In this document: in pieces, positions 31,631 to 42,351 of the stretch
Layout of the letters: every line of letters starts with the position of its first letter
How positions within the stretch are numbered: position 1 is the stretch's first letter
Source of the DNA: Deinococcus sp. KNUC1210
GTDB taxonomy: Bacteria > Deinococcota > Deinococci > Deinococcales > Deinococcaceae
Direction: 5' to 3'
Length of the DNA: 64,000 nt
Assembly (NCBI RefSeq): GCF_022344005.1
Contig: NZ_CP092190.1
Coordinates: forward strand, 806,001 to 870,000
Made by a program: the position numbers and the translations under genes
The notes under the pieces: model-generated
The model's input: only the letters and a program-made list of their open reading frames with translations
Database searches by the model: none
What the model was told of the DNA's origin: nothing

Positions 31631-32175
31631 TCCGGCGTGGCGGCGACCGGGCGATGACGGGCAGGCATCAGCGCATCTTCGATGTCGGGCAGGTGAATGA
31701 AGCGGTCGGCGGCGTCCACCAGTTTCTGCGCGGTGTGCTCGCGGAAGGCCACGACCTCGACCCGCTTGCCGCGCTCCTGCAAAACCTCGACGATATCGGT
31801 GAAGTCGCCGTCGCCGCTGCCCAGCACCACCACGTCGAGGTGGTCGATCAGCCGGAACATGTCGGCCACGATGCCCATATCCCAGTTGCCTTCATAGATG
31901 GGCCGCCCGCCCTCCGCTACGTGGTGCAGCGTCAGGTTCATGCGGCGCACCTTGTAGCCCAGCGCCGAGAGCTTGTAGATGAATGGCCGCGCCGTGCCCT
32001 CGCCTTCCTTTTCGACGGTGTAGGCGAGGGCGTGGACCAGTTCGCGCCCTTCGCGGGCCGAGTTGAGGATGGTCTCGAAATTGACCGTGCGCTCCAGCAG
32101 GTCGCGGGCGCTGTGATAAAGGTTCTGGGTATCGATAAACAGGCCGATTCTGGGTTTATGAACAACGTATTGCAT
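31627..32175 (-). CDS. NYN-domain (DUF88/LabA-like) putative ribonuclease
   Basis: A 182-residue PIN-fold protein. GLFIDTQNLYHSARD carries the first acidic residue, YEGNWDMGIVADMFRLID the second, and VVVLGSGDGDFTDIVEVLQE the third cluster, so the metal site of a NYN nuclease appears complete. It would act on RNA; its target is unknown, and co-translation with queA hints at tRNA. The start at 32175 is chosen for the GGAG 6 nt upstream and because the conserved strand begins soon after; the 25-codon extension is discarded. Confidence 0.85.
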   Translation of the reverse strand: MQYVVHKPRIGLFIDTQNLYHSARDLLERTVNFETILNSAREGRELVHALAYTVEKEGEGTARPFIYKLSALGYKVRRMNLTLHHVAEGGRPIYEGNWDMGIVADMFRLIDHLDVVVLGSGDGDFTDIVEVLQERGKRVEVVAFREHTAQKLVDAADRFIHLPDIEDALMPARHRPVAATPE

Positions 32176-32315
32176 GGTTCTCCAAAGGGATGGTGCACAA
32201 AGGTGGTTGCCGACTGCCTCAACAGGAGTGTGGTGGACGGGGGTACCCACACCTCACTTCACATGAAAGCATACCCCAAGAGCGTCAAGAAACAATAAAG
32301 AAATCATCAATCGAG

Positions 32316-32367
32316 AAAGGCGGGAGGTCGGAGCCGACATGGACCCGGCCACCTGCTCCCGCCTTTT
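32316..32367. terminator. Terminator after ppc
   Basis: AAAGGCGGGAG (32316-32326) pairs with CTCCCGCCTTT (32356-32366) around a partly self-complementary loop. On the minus strand the T-run follows the ppc stop by about 15 nt. Confidence 0.65.
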
Positions 32368-32379
32368 CGTCCGCAGCGC

Positions 32380-34914
<2,535 letters not shown>

Positions 34915-35027
34915 GGTGAAACCCTCCGGGGTGCGTATGGCAGATGACTCATAGCTTGTGGATACAGAGCAGACGAAAAGAATCTGGAACTGAAGGCAGG
35001 GCTGTTTCTATCGGCAGCAGCCCCGCA

Positions 35028-35810
35028 TTACAGGCCCTCCTCCTCATAGTGATACCGTTCGATCTGCACCGCTCTGCCGTCCTGTATATGCACGATCACT
35101 CCGTTTAACTCGGCGGCTCCCTCCTTGACGCCGAATCGGTGCGGTAATTCGGTGGTAAATCGCTGCACCGGGCCAGACGGATCTGCTCCGATCACACTGT
35201 CCATCGGCCCGGTAAACCCCACATCGGTCTGAAACGCCGTGCCGCCCGACAGAATCCGGGTATCGGCGGTGGCGACGTGGGTATGGGTGCCGATCACTGC
35301 CGCCGCCCGCCCCGCCAGATGGTGCCCCATCGCGGCCTTCTCGCTGGTGGCCTCGGCATGAAAATCGAGAAAGACCGCGCCCAGATCGGGCCGCGTCAGC
35401 AGTTCGTCGAGCGCGGTGAAGGGATTGCTGGTCGGCTCCATGAAGACCCGGCCCAGAGCATTGACCACCGTCAAGCGCTCGGACTTTCCTGTATCCCCGA
35501 TCACGTCGAAGCGCCGAAAACCGTTTCCAGGCGTTCCCAGCGGCAGATTCAGAGGCCGAATCAGCCGTGGGTCGGCCAGCAGGTCGAACACTTCCTTGTG
35601 GTGCCAGGCGTGGTTGCCAAGGGTGATGCAGTCAGCTCCCGCCCGGGTGATGATGTTGAAGCTCTCGCGGTTGAGACCGAAGCCCCCGGCAGCGTTCTCG
35701 CCGTTGACGATGACGAAATGAAACTGGCTGCGAATGGTTGGGAGGTGCGAGGCCAGCACCCGCCGACCCGGTTTGCCGTATACATCGCCCACGAACAGGA
35801 CTCGCAACAT
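35028..35810 (-). CDS. YmdB-family calcineurin-like phosphoesterase
   Basis: A 260-residue metallophosphoesterase of the TIGR00282/YmdB group, members of which hydrolyse 2',3'-cyclic nucleotides. The metal site is complete: [42 protein letters not shown] and [11 protein letters not shown]. Cytoplasmic. TAAGCT lies 8 nt before the ATG, so the message probably begins almost at the start codon. Confidence 0.92.
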   Translation of the reverse strand: MLRVLFVGDVYGKPGRRVLASHLPTIRSQFHFVIVNGENAAGGFGLNRESFNIITRAGADCITLGNHAWHHKEVFDLLADPRLIRPLNLPLGTPGNGFRRFDVIGDTGKSERLTVVNALGRVFMEPTSNPFTALDELLTRPDLGAVFLDFHAEATSEKAAMGHHLAGRAAAVIGTHTHVATADTRILSGGTAFQTDVGFTGPMDSVIGADPSGPVQRFTTELPHRFGVKEGAAELNGVIVHIQDGRAVQIERYHYEEEGL

Positions 35811-35818
35811 TGGGGTTT

Positions 35819-35824
35819 AGCTTA
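35819..35824 (-). promoter_or_regulatory. -10 element of the YmdB-like gene
   Basis: TAAGCT on the minus strand, 8 nt before the ATG at 35810; a near-leaderless transcript is expected. Confidence 0.45.
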
Positions 35825-35877
35825 ACGTAGTTTGGACGCTAAGGGGGGTTGGGTGGTGTTTCGGTTGTATGGGCGTT

Positions 35878-36006
35878 CGGATGCTGCTTGGTTGCCTACC
35901 CCCCAGCCCCCCTCTCCAGAGGACAGGGGGAGCGAAAAGAGCGTCAAGCGCTGTCGCCGTTTGGAAGTGGCGTGTTTTGCTTCGCCCATTGCAACGTTTG
36001 ATCTTG
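35878..36006 (+). repeat. Left copy of a 130-bp inverted repeat
   Basis: About 130 nt that reappears, inverted, at 36352-36481 with roughly 85 per cent identity by eye (shared blocks include CGGATGCTG, TTGGTTGCC, CCCCCCAGCCCCC, GTCAAGCGCTG and CGTGTTTTGCTTCGCCCATT). The C-rich core with AGAGG/CAGGGGG can form a local hairpin. Weaker similarity extends about 35 nt further outward. Confidence 0.8.
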
Positions 36007-36351
36007 TTGCGAATCATCCACGACCGCGCTGACTCGCTCCCGCAGACTTGGTTGCTCATTTCGCCAAAGTCGCCAAGCCTGCACGCCAACGCCGCGACTC
36101 AATGCGCCCAAGGCGGTGCGTCGTCCGTGTCAAAGACCTTCCAGGCTTCGCCCCAGATCGTCTACTTTTGACAGAGCAGCAAGAGTGCTTGCTTTCTGAT
36201 AGGTCTGCATGAAATGGCAGCCAGAACAGATCACTGACCTATGGTTGTGGGCGATGAAGGCCGCGCCGAGGCAGAGCTTTGACAGCGCTGGATTGGGCAC
36301 TTCTTCGGCATCAACGAAGCGGCCTTCCGCCGGTCGCAGCGAAGTAAACAG
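36007..36351. other. Unique spacer between the inverted repeats
   Basis: 345 nt with no reading frame that looks coding on either strand and no RNA gene I recognise. Its ends, next to the two repeat copies, show no obvious target-site duplication. Confidence 0.4.
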
Positions 36352-36481
36352 CAAGTTCAAACGTTGCAATGGGCGAAGCAAAACACGCCGCTTCCAGACT
36401 GCGATCAGCGCTTGACGGACCTGTTCGCTCCCCCTGCCCTCTGGGTAGGGGGCTGGGGGGTGGGCAACCAAACAGCATCCG
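36352..36481 (-). repeat. Right copy of the 130-bp inverted repeat
   Basis: Inverted partner of 35878-36006. The pair could fold into a long stem enclosing 345 nt, or be two independent insertions of one intergenic repeat. Confidence 0.8.
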
Positions 36482-36577
36482 ATCTCCCAACCAACCGCAA
36501 GCACCCCCAACTGTACGAACCCAACCAATCCCACCAATCCCCAAGCCAATCAGAATGAAAACCCCCATGCCCCCGCC

Positions 36578-36583
36578 TATAGT
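36578..36583 (+). promoter_or_regulatory. Possible -10 element of the formate dehydrogenase-like gene
   Basis: TATAGT, 40 nt before the ATG at 36624, which has AGGAGGAAG as ribosome site. A CCAA-rich stretch (about 36520-36555) lies upstream. Confidence 0.4.
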
Positions 36584-36623
36584 GACGCCAATCGGCCCCA
36601 CCAGACCCACAGGAGGAAGTTTC

Positions 36624-39600
36624 ATGGCTCAGGCCAACGACCCGCACATCCCAAATCCGATCATCACCGTCAACGGCGTGCAGATCGTCGCCCAGGGCGG
36701 CGAATATGTGATAGACGCGCTCAACCGCCTGAAACTGGAACTGCCGCAGGTCTGTTATCACCCTCAGCTCGGCCCGCTCCAGACCTGTGACACCTGTGTG
36801 GTGGAAATCGGCGGCAAGCTGCTGCGTGCCTGCTCGACGCCCGTGCAGGAAGGCATGGTGGTACGGACCGAAGTGAGCGCCGCGAAGGTGGCCCGCGAGG
36901 AGGCCTTCGACCGTATTCTGGGCAACCACGAGCTGTACTGCACGGTGTGCGACAACAACAACGGCAACTGCACCGTTCACAACACCGTAGCGAAGGTCGG
37001 CTCCGAACATCAGAACCGCCCGTTCCTGCCCAAACCCTACGAACTCGATACTTCAAACCCCTTTTACCGCTACGACCCCGATCAGTGCATTCTGTGCGGG
37101 CGCTGCGTCGAGGCATGCCAGAATCTTCAGGTCAACGAAACGCTCAGCATCAACTGGGAGAGCGCCAATCCACGGGTGCTGTGGGACGGTGGACAGCCCA
37201 TCGGCGACAGCAGTTGCGTGAGCTGCGGGCACTGCGTCTCGGTCTGCCCGTGCAACGCGCTTCAGGAAAAATCCATGCTGCACGAGGCCGGACTGTTTAC
37301 TGGCATTCCGCTGCCGATGTTTCAGAGCGCCGTGGCGGTGGTGAAGAACATCGAGCCGACGCTGGGTTACACGCCGATTCTCGGCATCTCGGAGATCGAG
37401 TCGGCGGGGCGCGAGGGGTACATTTCCAAGACAAAGACGGTGTGTACGTACTGCGGCGTGGGCTGCACCTTCGATGTCTGGACAAAAGACCGTCACATCC
37501 TGAAAGTCGAGCCCGAACATGGCCCTGCCAACGGCGTCAGCACCTGCGTGAAGGGCAAATTCGGCTGGGATTACAGCACCTCGAAAGACCGCCTGACCTC
37601 GCCGCTGATCCGCGAGACCGACGCCCTGGGAACCAGCTTTTTCCGCGAGGCGAGCTGGGACGAGGCGATTTCGCTGATCGCCTGGCGGATGAACGAGATC
37701 AAGGCTCAGCACGGCCCCGACGCCCTGGCCTTCGTGATTTCGAGCAAAGGAACGAACGAGGAAAGCTACCTGAAGCAGAAGCTCGCCCGCCAGATCATCG
37801 GGACGAACAATGTGGACAACTGCTCGCGCTACTGCCAGAGTCCGGCCACCCAGGGACTGTGGCGCACGGTAGGCTACGGCGGCGACAGCGGCACCATCAA
37901 GGACATCGAGGCGGCGCGGCTCGTCCTGACCGTGGGCAGCAACACCGCCGAGTCTCACCCGGTGCTGGCGACCCGCGTGAAACGGGCGCACAAACTGCAC
38001 GGTCAGGAACTGATCGTGGTCGATCTGCGCGAACACGAACTGGCCCAGCGGGCCGACGTGTTCCTTCGCCCCAATCCCGGCACCGATTTCGTGTGGCTGA
38101 ACGCCGTCAGTCGGCACATTCTGGAAACGGGCCGCGCCCACAGCGACTTTCTCGATCAGTGGGTAAACGGCCTGGACGAGTTCCGCGCCAGTCTGGAGGG
38201 CTACACGCTCGAAGCTGCCGAGCAGCAGACCGGGCTGACGCAGGCGCAGCTTCGCGATCTGTCAGACCGCCTCGTGGCAGCGAGCGACGACCCCCAGCGC
38301 GGCGGCGTGTGCATTCTGTGGGCGATGGGCGTGACGCAGCAGATGGGCGGCAGCGAGACGAGCACCGCCATCTCGAACCTGCTGCTGCTGACCGGCAACT
38401 ACATGCGGCCCGGCACCGGCGCGTATCCGCTGCGTGGACACAACAACGTGCAGGGCGCGTCCGACTTCGGCGCGATGCCCGATATGGTGAGCGGCTATCA
38501 GAAGCTGAGCGACGAAGCGGTGCGCGACAAATTCAGCCGGGCCTGGAACTGCGAGATCAGAGCGGAGCGCGGCCTGGACAACTCGCAGATGATCGATGCC
38601 GCCATTTCGGGCAAGCTGAAGGCGCTGTATCTGACCGGTGAGGAAATGAGCCTGACCGACAGCGACAGCGGCCACGTCGCCAACGGACTGGGTGCGCTGG
38701 AATTCTTCGTGGTGCAGGACATCTTCTTCAGCCACACCGCTCAGTTTGCCGATGTGGTCTTGCCTGCCAGCCCCGCGCTGGAAAAGGAAGGCACGTTCAC
38801 CAGCACCGAGCGGCGCATCCAGCGGCTCTACCAGGTGATGCCGCCCCTGAAAGGCAGCAAACCCGACTGGGAAATCTACCAGCTCGTGGCGCAGGCGCTG
38901 GGGGGCGACTGGAACTACAGCCACCCCGGCGAAATCATGGCCGAGGCCGCTGCCCTGACGCCGCTCTTCGGGGGCGTGACGTATGAGCGGCTGGAGGGCT
39001 ACCAGAGCCTCTGCTGGCCCGTGAATGCCGACGGCAGCGACACACCGCTGCTGTACACGAAGGGGTTTGCCTTTCCTGACGGGAAGGCGCGGCTGTATCC
39101 GGCCCGGTATGTTCCGCGTATCCAGCCGCCGACCGCCGAATTCGACCTGCACCTGAACTCCGGGCGCATGCTGGAACACTTTCATGAGGGCAATATGACC
39201 TTCCGGGTGGAGGGCATCGCGGCGCGGATTCCGGATGCGTTTGTCGAGGTGAGCCCGGAACTGGCCGCCGAACGCGGCGTGCGGGACGGCATGTATGTAC
39301 GTCTGGTCTCACCAAACGGAGCCATTCGGCTGCGGGCGCTGATTACCGACCGCGTGAGCGGCAAGGAAGTGTACGTACCGCTGAATGCCCGTGTCAGCGA
39401 GGACACCGTGAACTTCCTGACCGGACAGGGCCGCGACATCAATACCAACACGCCCGCCTACAAGGATACGAGCGTGCGAATGGAGGTGCTGGGTGAGCGC
39501 GGAGGTACGCCGCTGCCGCGCACCGACCACCGCTACGCCCGCCGCACGCCGCAGAATGGAGTGGAAGTCGAGCGCAAGTGGGCGCGACCCGATTACGTGT

Positions 39601-39680
39601 ACCCCGGCGACGGACTGGGCCTGATGGAGGGCGCGAGCCTGAACCGGCGCGTGGACGAATTCGGAAGTGGGGATGACTGA
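36624..39680 (+). CDS. Molybdopterin oxidoreductase, formate dehydrogenase alpha-like (YjgC/YrhE group)
   Basis: A 1018-residue cytoplasmic enzyme with the full electron chain in one chain: a 2Fe-2S domain (C44, C55, C58, C70), a His-Cys3 type motif (NHELYCTVCDNNNGNC), two 4Fe-4S motifs (CILCGRCVEAC and CVSCGHCVSVCPC), then the Mo/W-bis-PGD part beginning CTYCGVGCTFDVW. The active-site region reads NCSRYCQSPATQGLWRT: the Cys that would ligand Mo is present, but the neighbouring His of classical formate dehydrogenases is Gln, as in Bacillus YjgC. Formate activity is therefore an inference. The DUF1641 partner follows. The AGGAGG 7 nt upstream fixes the start. Confidence 0.88.
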   Translation: MAQANDPHIPNPIITVNGVQIVAQGGEYVIDALNRLKLELPQVCYHPQLGPLQTCDTCVVEIGGKLLRACSTPVQEGMVVRTEVSAAKVAREEAFDRILGNHELYCTVCDNNNGNCTVHNTVAKVGSEHQNRPFLPKPYELDTSNPFYRYDPDQCILCGRCVEACQNLQVNETLSINWESANPRVLWDGGQPIGDSSCVSCGHCVSVCPCNALQEKSMLHEAGLFTGIPLPMFQSAVAVVKNIEPTLGYTPILGISEIESAGREGYISKTKTVCTYCGVGCTFDVWTKDRHILKVEPEHGPANGVSTCVKGKFGWDYSTSKDRLTSPLIRETDALGTSFFREASWDEAISLIAWRMNEIKAQHGPDALAFVISSKGTNEESYLKQKLARQIIGTNNVDNCSRYCQSPATQGLWRTVGYGGDSGTIKDIEAARLVLTVGSNTAESHPVLATRVKRAHKLHGQELIVVDLREHELAQRADVFLRPNPGTDFVWLNAVSRHILETGRAHSDFLDQWVNGLDEFRASLEGYTLEAAEQQTGLTQAQLRDLSDRLVAASDDPQRGGVCILWAMGVTQQMGGSETSTAISNLLLLTGNYMRPGTGAYPLRGHNNVQGASDFGAMPDMVSGYQKLSDEAVRDKFSRAWNCEIRAERGLDNSQMIDAAISGKLKALYLTGEEMSLTDSDSGHVANGLGALEFFVVQDIFFSHTAQFADVVLPASPALEKEGTFTSTERRIQRLYQVMPPLKGSKPDWEIYQLVAQALGGDWNYSHPGEIMAEAAALTPLFGGVTYERLEGYQSLCWPVNADGSDTPLLYTKGFAFPDGKARLYPARYVPRIQPPTAEFDLHLNSGRMLEHFHEGNMTFRVEGIAARIPDAFVEVSPELAAERGVRDGMYVRLVSPNGAIRLRALITDRVSGKEVYVPLNARVSEDTVNFLTGQGRDINTNTPAYKDTSVRMEVLGERGGTPLPRTDHRYARRTPQNGVEVERKWARPDYVYPGDGLGLMEGASLNRRVDEFGSGDD

Positions 39681-39779
39681 AGACCGCCCGGAGCGACAGC
39701 GCGTGCACCCTGCTTCCTCCCGATGTCCCGGCCTTTCCTGCAAGCCACGCGCCACACGCGACGAGCCAACGAGGTTTTC

Positions 39780-40319
39780 ATGGCACAACGACTGACCTAT
39801 ACCCCCAGACCCAGAACCGCCGACGAGATCATCACGGAGGCCAGGAACGACAGTCAGGACGCACTGCTGGAATCGCTGGAACTGCTGCGCGAGCTCCATG
39901 CACACGGCGTACTCGACACGCTGGTCAAACTGGTAAGGGCGGGCGACGGCCTGACCACCAAGACGCTGCAGATGCTGGAAGGCGACAGCGCGACCCGGCT
40001 GCTCCGCAATGTGCTGGAGCTGGGCCGCACCTTCTCGGAACTCGACCCGGACTCGATCGGCACGCTGGGCAAAGCTGCCGATGCAGGTCTCCGTGAGGGC
40101 GCACGCCGCGTGCAGGCAGGCGAGGGCGTGGGCCTGGGCGAGCTGCTGGGCCTGCTGAAAGACCCGGACATTCAGGCGGCGCTGGGCGCACTGTTCGGCA
40201 CCCTCAAGGGCTTCGGGCGGGCGCTGCGCGATGCACGCGGCGAGACGACCGAAAGCGAAGGTCAGCGCAGACCCGATGAGGAGAAGAACAAGAATCGGAA
40301 GCGGCGCAAAGAGATGTAG
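39780..40319 (+). CDS. DUF1641 partner of the formate dehydrogenase-like enzyme
   Basis: A 179-residue, mostly helical protein. ESLELLRELHAHGVLDTLVK and the repeated LLRNVLELGRTF and GLGELLGLLKDPDIQAALG segments match DUF1641. In Bacillus the same domain (YrhD, YjgD) is encoded next to the YrhE/YjgC oxidoreductases, so it is likely an accessory or docking subunit. The tail is strongly charged and Lys/Arg-rich. It starts 99 nt after the enzyme gene. Confidence 0.82.
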   Translation: MAQRLTYTPRPRTADEIITEARNDSQDALLESLELLRELHAHGVLDTLVKLVRAGDGLTTKTLQMLEGDSATRLLRNVLELGRTFSELDPDSIGTLGKAADAGLREGARRVQAGEGVGLGELLGLLKDPDIQAALGALFGTLKGFGRALRDARGETTESEGQRRPDEEKNKNRKRRKEM

Positions 40320-40365
40320 GGAGAACCTGAAAGAGCTGCCGGGGCGAGAATGAAACGGCGGCTCC

Positions 40366-40890
40366 CTAGGCCAGCTTCTCTCCTGCCCGCACAGCCACTT
40401 TCAGCCAGTTCTGCGCGGGTGGCAGCGGGCAGGTCCAGCCGTCGCCATACGCGCAGTACGGGTGATACGCCAGATTGAAATCGAGCCGCACGCCCTCTCC
40501 CCCGGCCAGCTCGGTGACGGGGGCGTCCAGATAGCGCCCCGCGCCGTAGCTCTCGCTGCCGCTGGTGGCGTCTCGGAATGGCAGGAACAGGCTCTGCGGC
40601 GCGTCTTCGCCGGGCTGGGCATACAGTGTCAGCGTCTGTGCGCCGTCCGGAAACGGCACCGTCACGGTCGCGAATTCGGCCATCTGGCGCGTCTCTCCGG
40701 TACTGGTGTCCAGCGTCACCGAGTCGCCCGCCGACCGCAGGAGCGGCAGTTCGAAGATCAGCTCCTCATCGGGCGGGTAATAACTCAGGCCCGTGAAGCT
40801 CTCGAGCGCCGCGCCGCGCACCGGACCTCGCCCGGACGCAAAGAAGTCGTCCTTTCGGCGGCGGAAGTCGAGCAGCGCTTCTGCCGCCAT
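40366..40890 (-). CDS. DUF1684 protein
   Basis: A 174-residue protein with the DUF1684 signature: FLPFRDATSGSESYGAGRYL and then LDFNLAYHPYCAYGDGWTCP near the end, with conserved Cys, Asp and Tyr. The biochemical function of the family is not established. It is the last gene of a five-gene operon; its ATG overlaps the stop of the S4-domain gene (TGATG). Confidence 0.88.
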   Translation of the reverse strand: MAAEALLDFRRRKDDFFASGRGPVRGAALESFTGLSYYPPDEELIFELPLLRSAGDSVTLDTSTGETRQMAEFATVTVPFPDGAQTLTLYAQPGEDAPQSLFLPFRDATSGSESYGAGRYLDAPVTELAGGEGVRLDFNLAYHPYCAYGDGWTCPLPPAQNWLKVAVRAGEKLA

Positions 40891-41102
40891 CAGAACTCCA
40901 CGACGTGTTCCTGACCGTCCAGAGCCACCACGTCGCCGCGCCGGATCTTCTTGCGGCGGCGAATCTCGACTTCGCCGTTCAGCCGCACTTCCCCGGCCTG
41001 AATCAGAAATTTGGCCTCGCCGCCCGTTCCGACGAGCCCGGCGAATTTCAGGTAGTCCTGAAGGTCGATTACATCGTTCTGTGCGTTCTGGTCACGGGTC
41101 AT
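40890..41102 (-). CDS. Small S4-domain RNA-binding protein (YaaA/YbcJ-like)
   Basis: A 70-residue single-domain protein. [41 protein letters not shown] and the terminal V-V-E-F are the YbcJ/YaaA type of S4 domain. It would bind structured RNA. Both ends overlap neighbouring genes, so it shares the message of the dockerin operon, an unexpected context. Confidence 0.88.
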   Translation of the reverse strand: MTRDQNAQNDVIDLQDYLKFAGLVGTGGEAKFLIQAGEVRLNGEVEIRRRKKIRRGDVVALDGQEHVVEF

Positions 41103-41626
41103 GGGAGTTTATATTGAGCGCTGAAGAGGTTCAGATCAAGGTCATCGACATGGCCGTCGCCGTTCAGGTCGCCTTTGGCGTTGTTGCCCGACTGCCCGAA
41201 ATTCCCCATCAGGATCGCCAGATCGGTGACGTCGATGGTGCCGTCGCCGTTCAGATCGGCTCCCGAATAGCGCAGCCGGGCCGCCTCGGGGGTCAGGTCG
41301 CTCAGGCCCAGTTCCTTCTGAAGTTCGGCCCGCACCGCGTCGGCCAGCGGCAACGGCCCCGCCGGGTTGAACTCGATGCGGCGCTCTCCGCCCACCGTGT
41401 ACGAGCGGGACGACACGTCGGCATTGAAGGCCACCTTGCCGCCCACCGTCAGCAGCGGCCCCGCCGATTTGTCGAGCGTCAGGGTGGTTCCCTCGCTCGA
41501 CAACCCCTTCAGAAACGCGGTCACGAGGGCTTCGAGTTCGGGCGTCTGGGGCCGAAGCTGAATGGTGACCGCCTGCGCCGCACCGAGCAGCAGCGCGAGC
41601 GAAGCCAGCAGGGCACGGGCCTTCAT
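41099..41626 (-). CDS. Secreted protein with C-terminal type I-like dockerin
   Basis: A 175-residue exported protein: signal peptide [19 protein letters not shown], about 100 residues of unknown fold, then two calcium-binding dockerin repeats. Repeat 1 starts at residue 124 ([20 protein letters not shown]) and repeat 2 at 153 ([20 protein letters not shown]). In both, the ligand positions 1, 3, 5, 9 and 12 are D, N, D, D, D. Dockerins bind cohesin domains. A cohesin-like domain is encoded two genes upstream in the same operon, which suggests a partner pair on the cell surface. No catalytic domain is attached. It overlaps both neighbours by 4 nt. Confidence 0.85.
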   Translation of the reverse strand: MKARALLASLALLLGAAQAVTIQLRPQTPELEALVTAFLKGLSSEGTTLTLDKSAGPLLTVGGKVAFNADVSSRSYTVGGERRIEFNPAGPLPLADAVRAELQKELGLSDLTPEAARLRYSGADLNGDGTIDVTDLAILMGNFGQSGNNAKGDLNGDGHVDDLDLNLFSAQYKLP

Positions 41627-42351
41627 TTGCCCGCCCGCGCTGCCACGATGGCCGCCTTCAGTTCATCGGCAGTCTTGTAACCGCTGCTGTTCTGCAATCC
41701 GCCCGCAGGCTGAGCAACTGGCGGAGCCGGCGCTGTTTCCGGCTGTGTGGCAGGCAAGGTCGGCGCTGTGCCCGGCTGAGTGCTGGTGGCGGGCAGCGTC
41801 GGAGCCTCGCCCGGCGGCCTGACGGCGGGCACGGATGGCACCCCTCCAGATGGCACAGGCCCCGGCTGCCCGGCGGCAGGCTGGCTCGCTGTGGGCTGAA
41901 CCGTCGAGGGCTGCCCCGGCACAGGCTGTCCTGTTCCCGGCAGTCCGGTTGCCGCCTGCGCCGTCACGATCTGTCCGTTGATCAGCCAGTACACCCCCTG
42001 ATTGAAGCCCACCAGTGGGCAGTCGAGGCGGCCTTTGTACAGCAGCAGCACCGCTTCCTGCCCCGCCTGAAACACGGGCGCGGCGTCGAGGTTCGCCAGG
42101 ATGTACAGCGCTGGCCCGCCCGCCACCTGCGGCAACTGCGCCGGGTCGCCGGCCAGCGTGGTACTCACCTTCAGCGGATACACGGCGTAGGTCAGACCGT
42201 CCTCGGTGGCGGTGGTGGGCGTGCCGATGGTCGCCTGAACGATGACATCCGCCTTTTTCGCCTGCTGCTGTAGGGTCAGTGGGCTGAAGGTGGTGGCCCG
42301 CACGCTGCCCAGCAGTGCCAGCGGCACGAGCCATGTCAGCAGGCGCTTCAT
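41623..42351 (-). CDS. Secreted protein with Pro/Gln/Thr-rich tail
   Basis: A 242-residue exported protein. After the signal peptide (MKRLLTWLVPLALLGSVRA) comes a domain of about 110 residues (QQQAKKADVIVQATIGTPTT ... VYPLKVSTTLAGDP ... QEAVLLLYKGRLDCPLVGFN) of a type widespread in secreted bacterial proteins with no assigned function. From residue 130 it is a low-complexity GQPxPGQPS/APTLPAT region, then a short helical end. It lies between the cohesin-like and the dockerin genes and overlaps both, so it belongs to the same assembly or at least the same message. Confidence 0.75.
   Translation of the reverse strand: MKRLLTWLVPLALLGSVRATTFSPLTLQQQAKKADVIVQATIGTPTTATEDGLTYAVYPLKVSTTLAGDPAQLPQVAGGPALYILANLDAAPVFQAGQEAVLLLYKGRLDCPLVGFNQGVYWLINGQIVTAQAATGLPGTGQPVPGQPSTVQPTASQPAAGQPGPVPSGGVPSVPAVRPPGEAPTLPATSTQPGTAPTLPATQPETAPAPPVAQPAGGLQNSSGYKTADELKAAIVAARAGK

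Noticed and set aside
36130..36625. Open frames of 100-140 codons inside the inverted-repeat block.
   Set aside because: They cross repeat and C-rich hairpin sequence, have no recognisable domain and no start signals.
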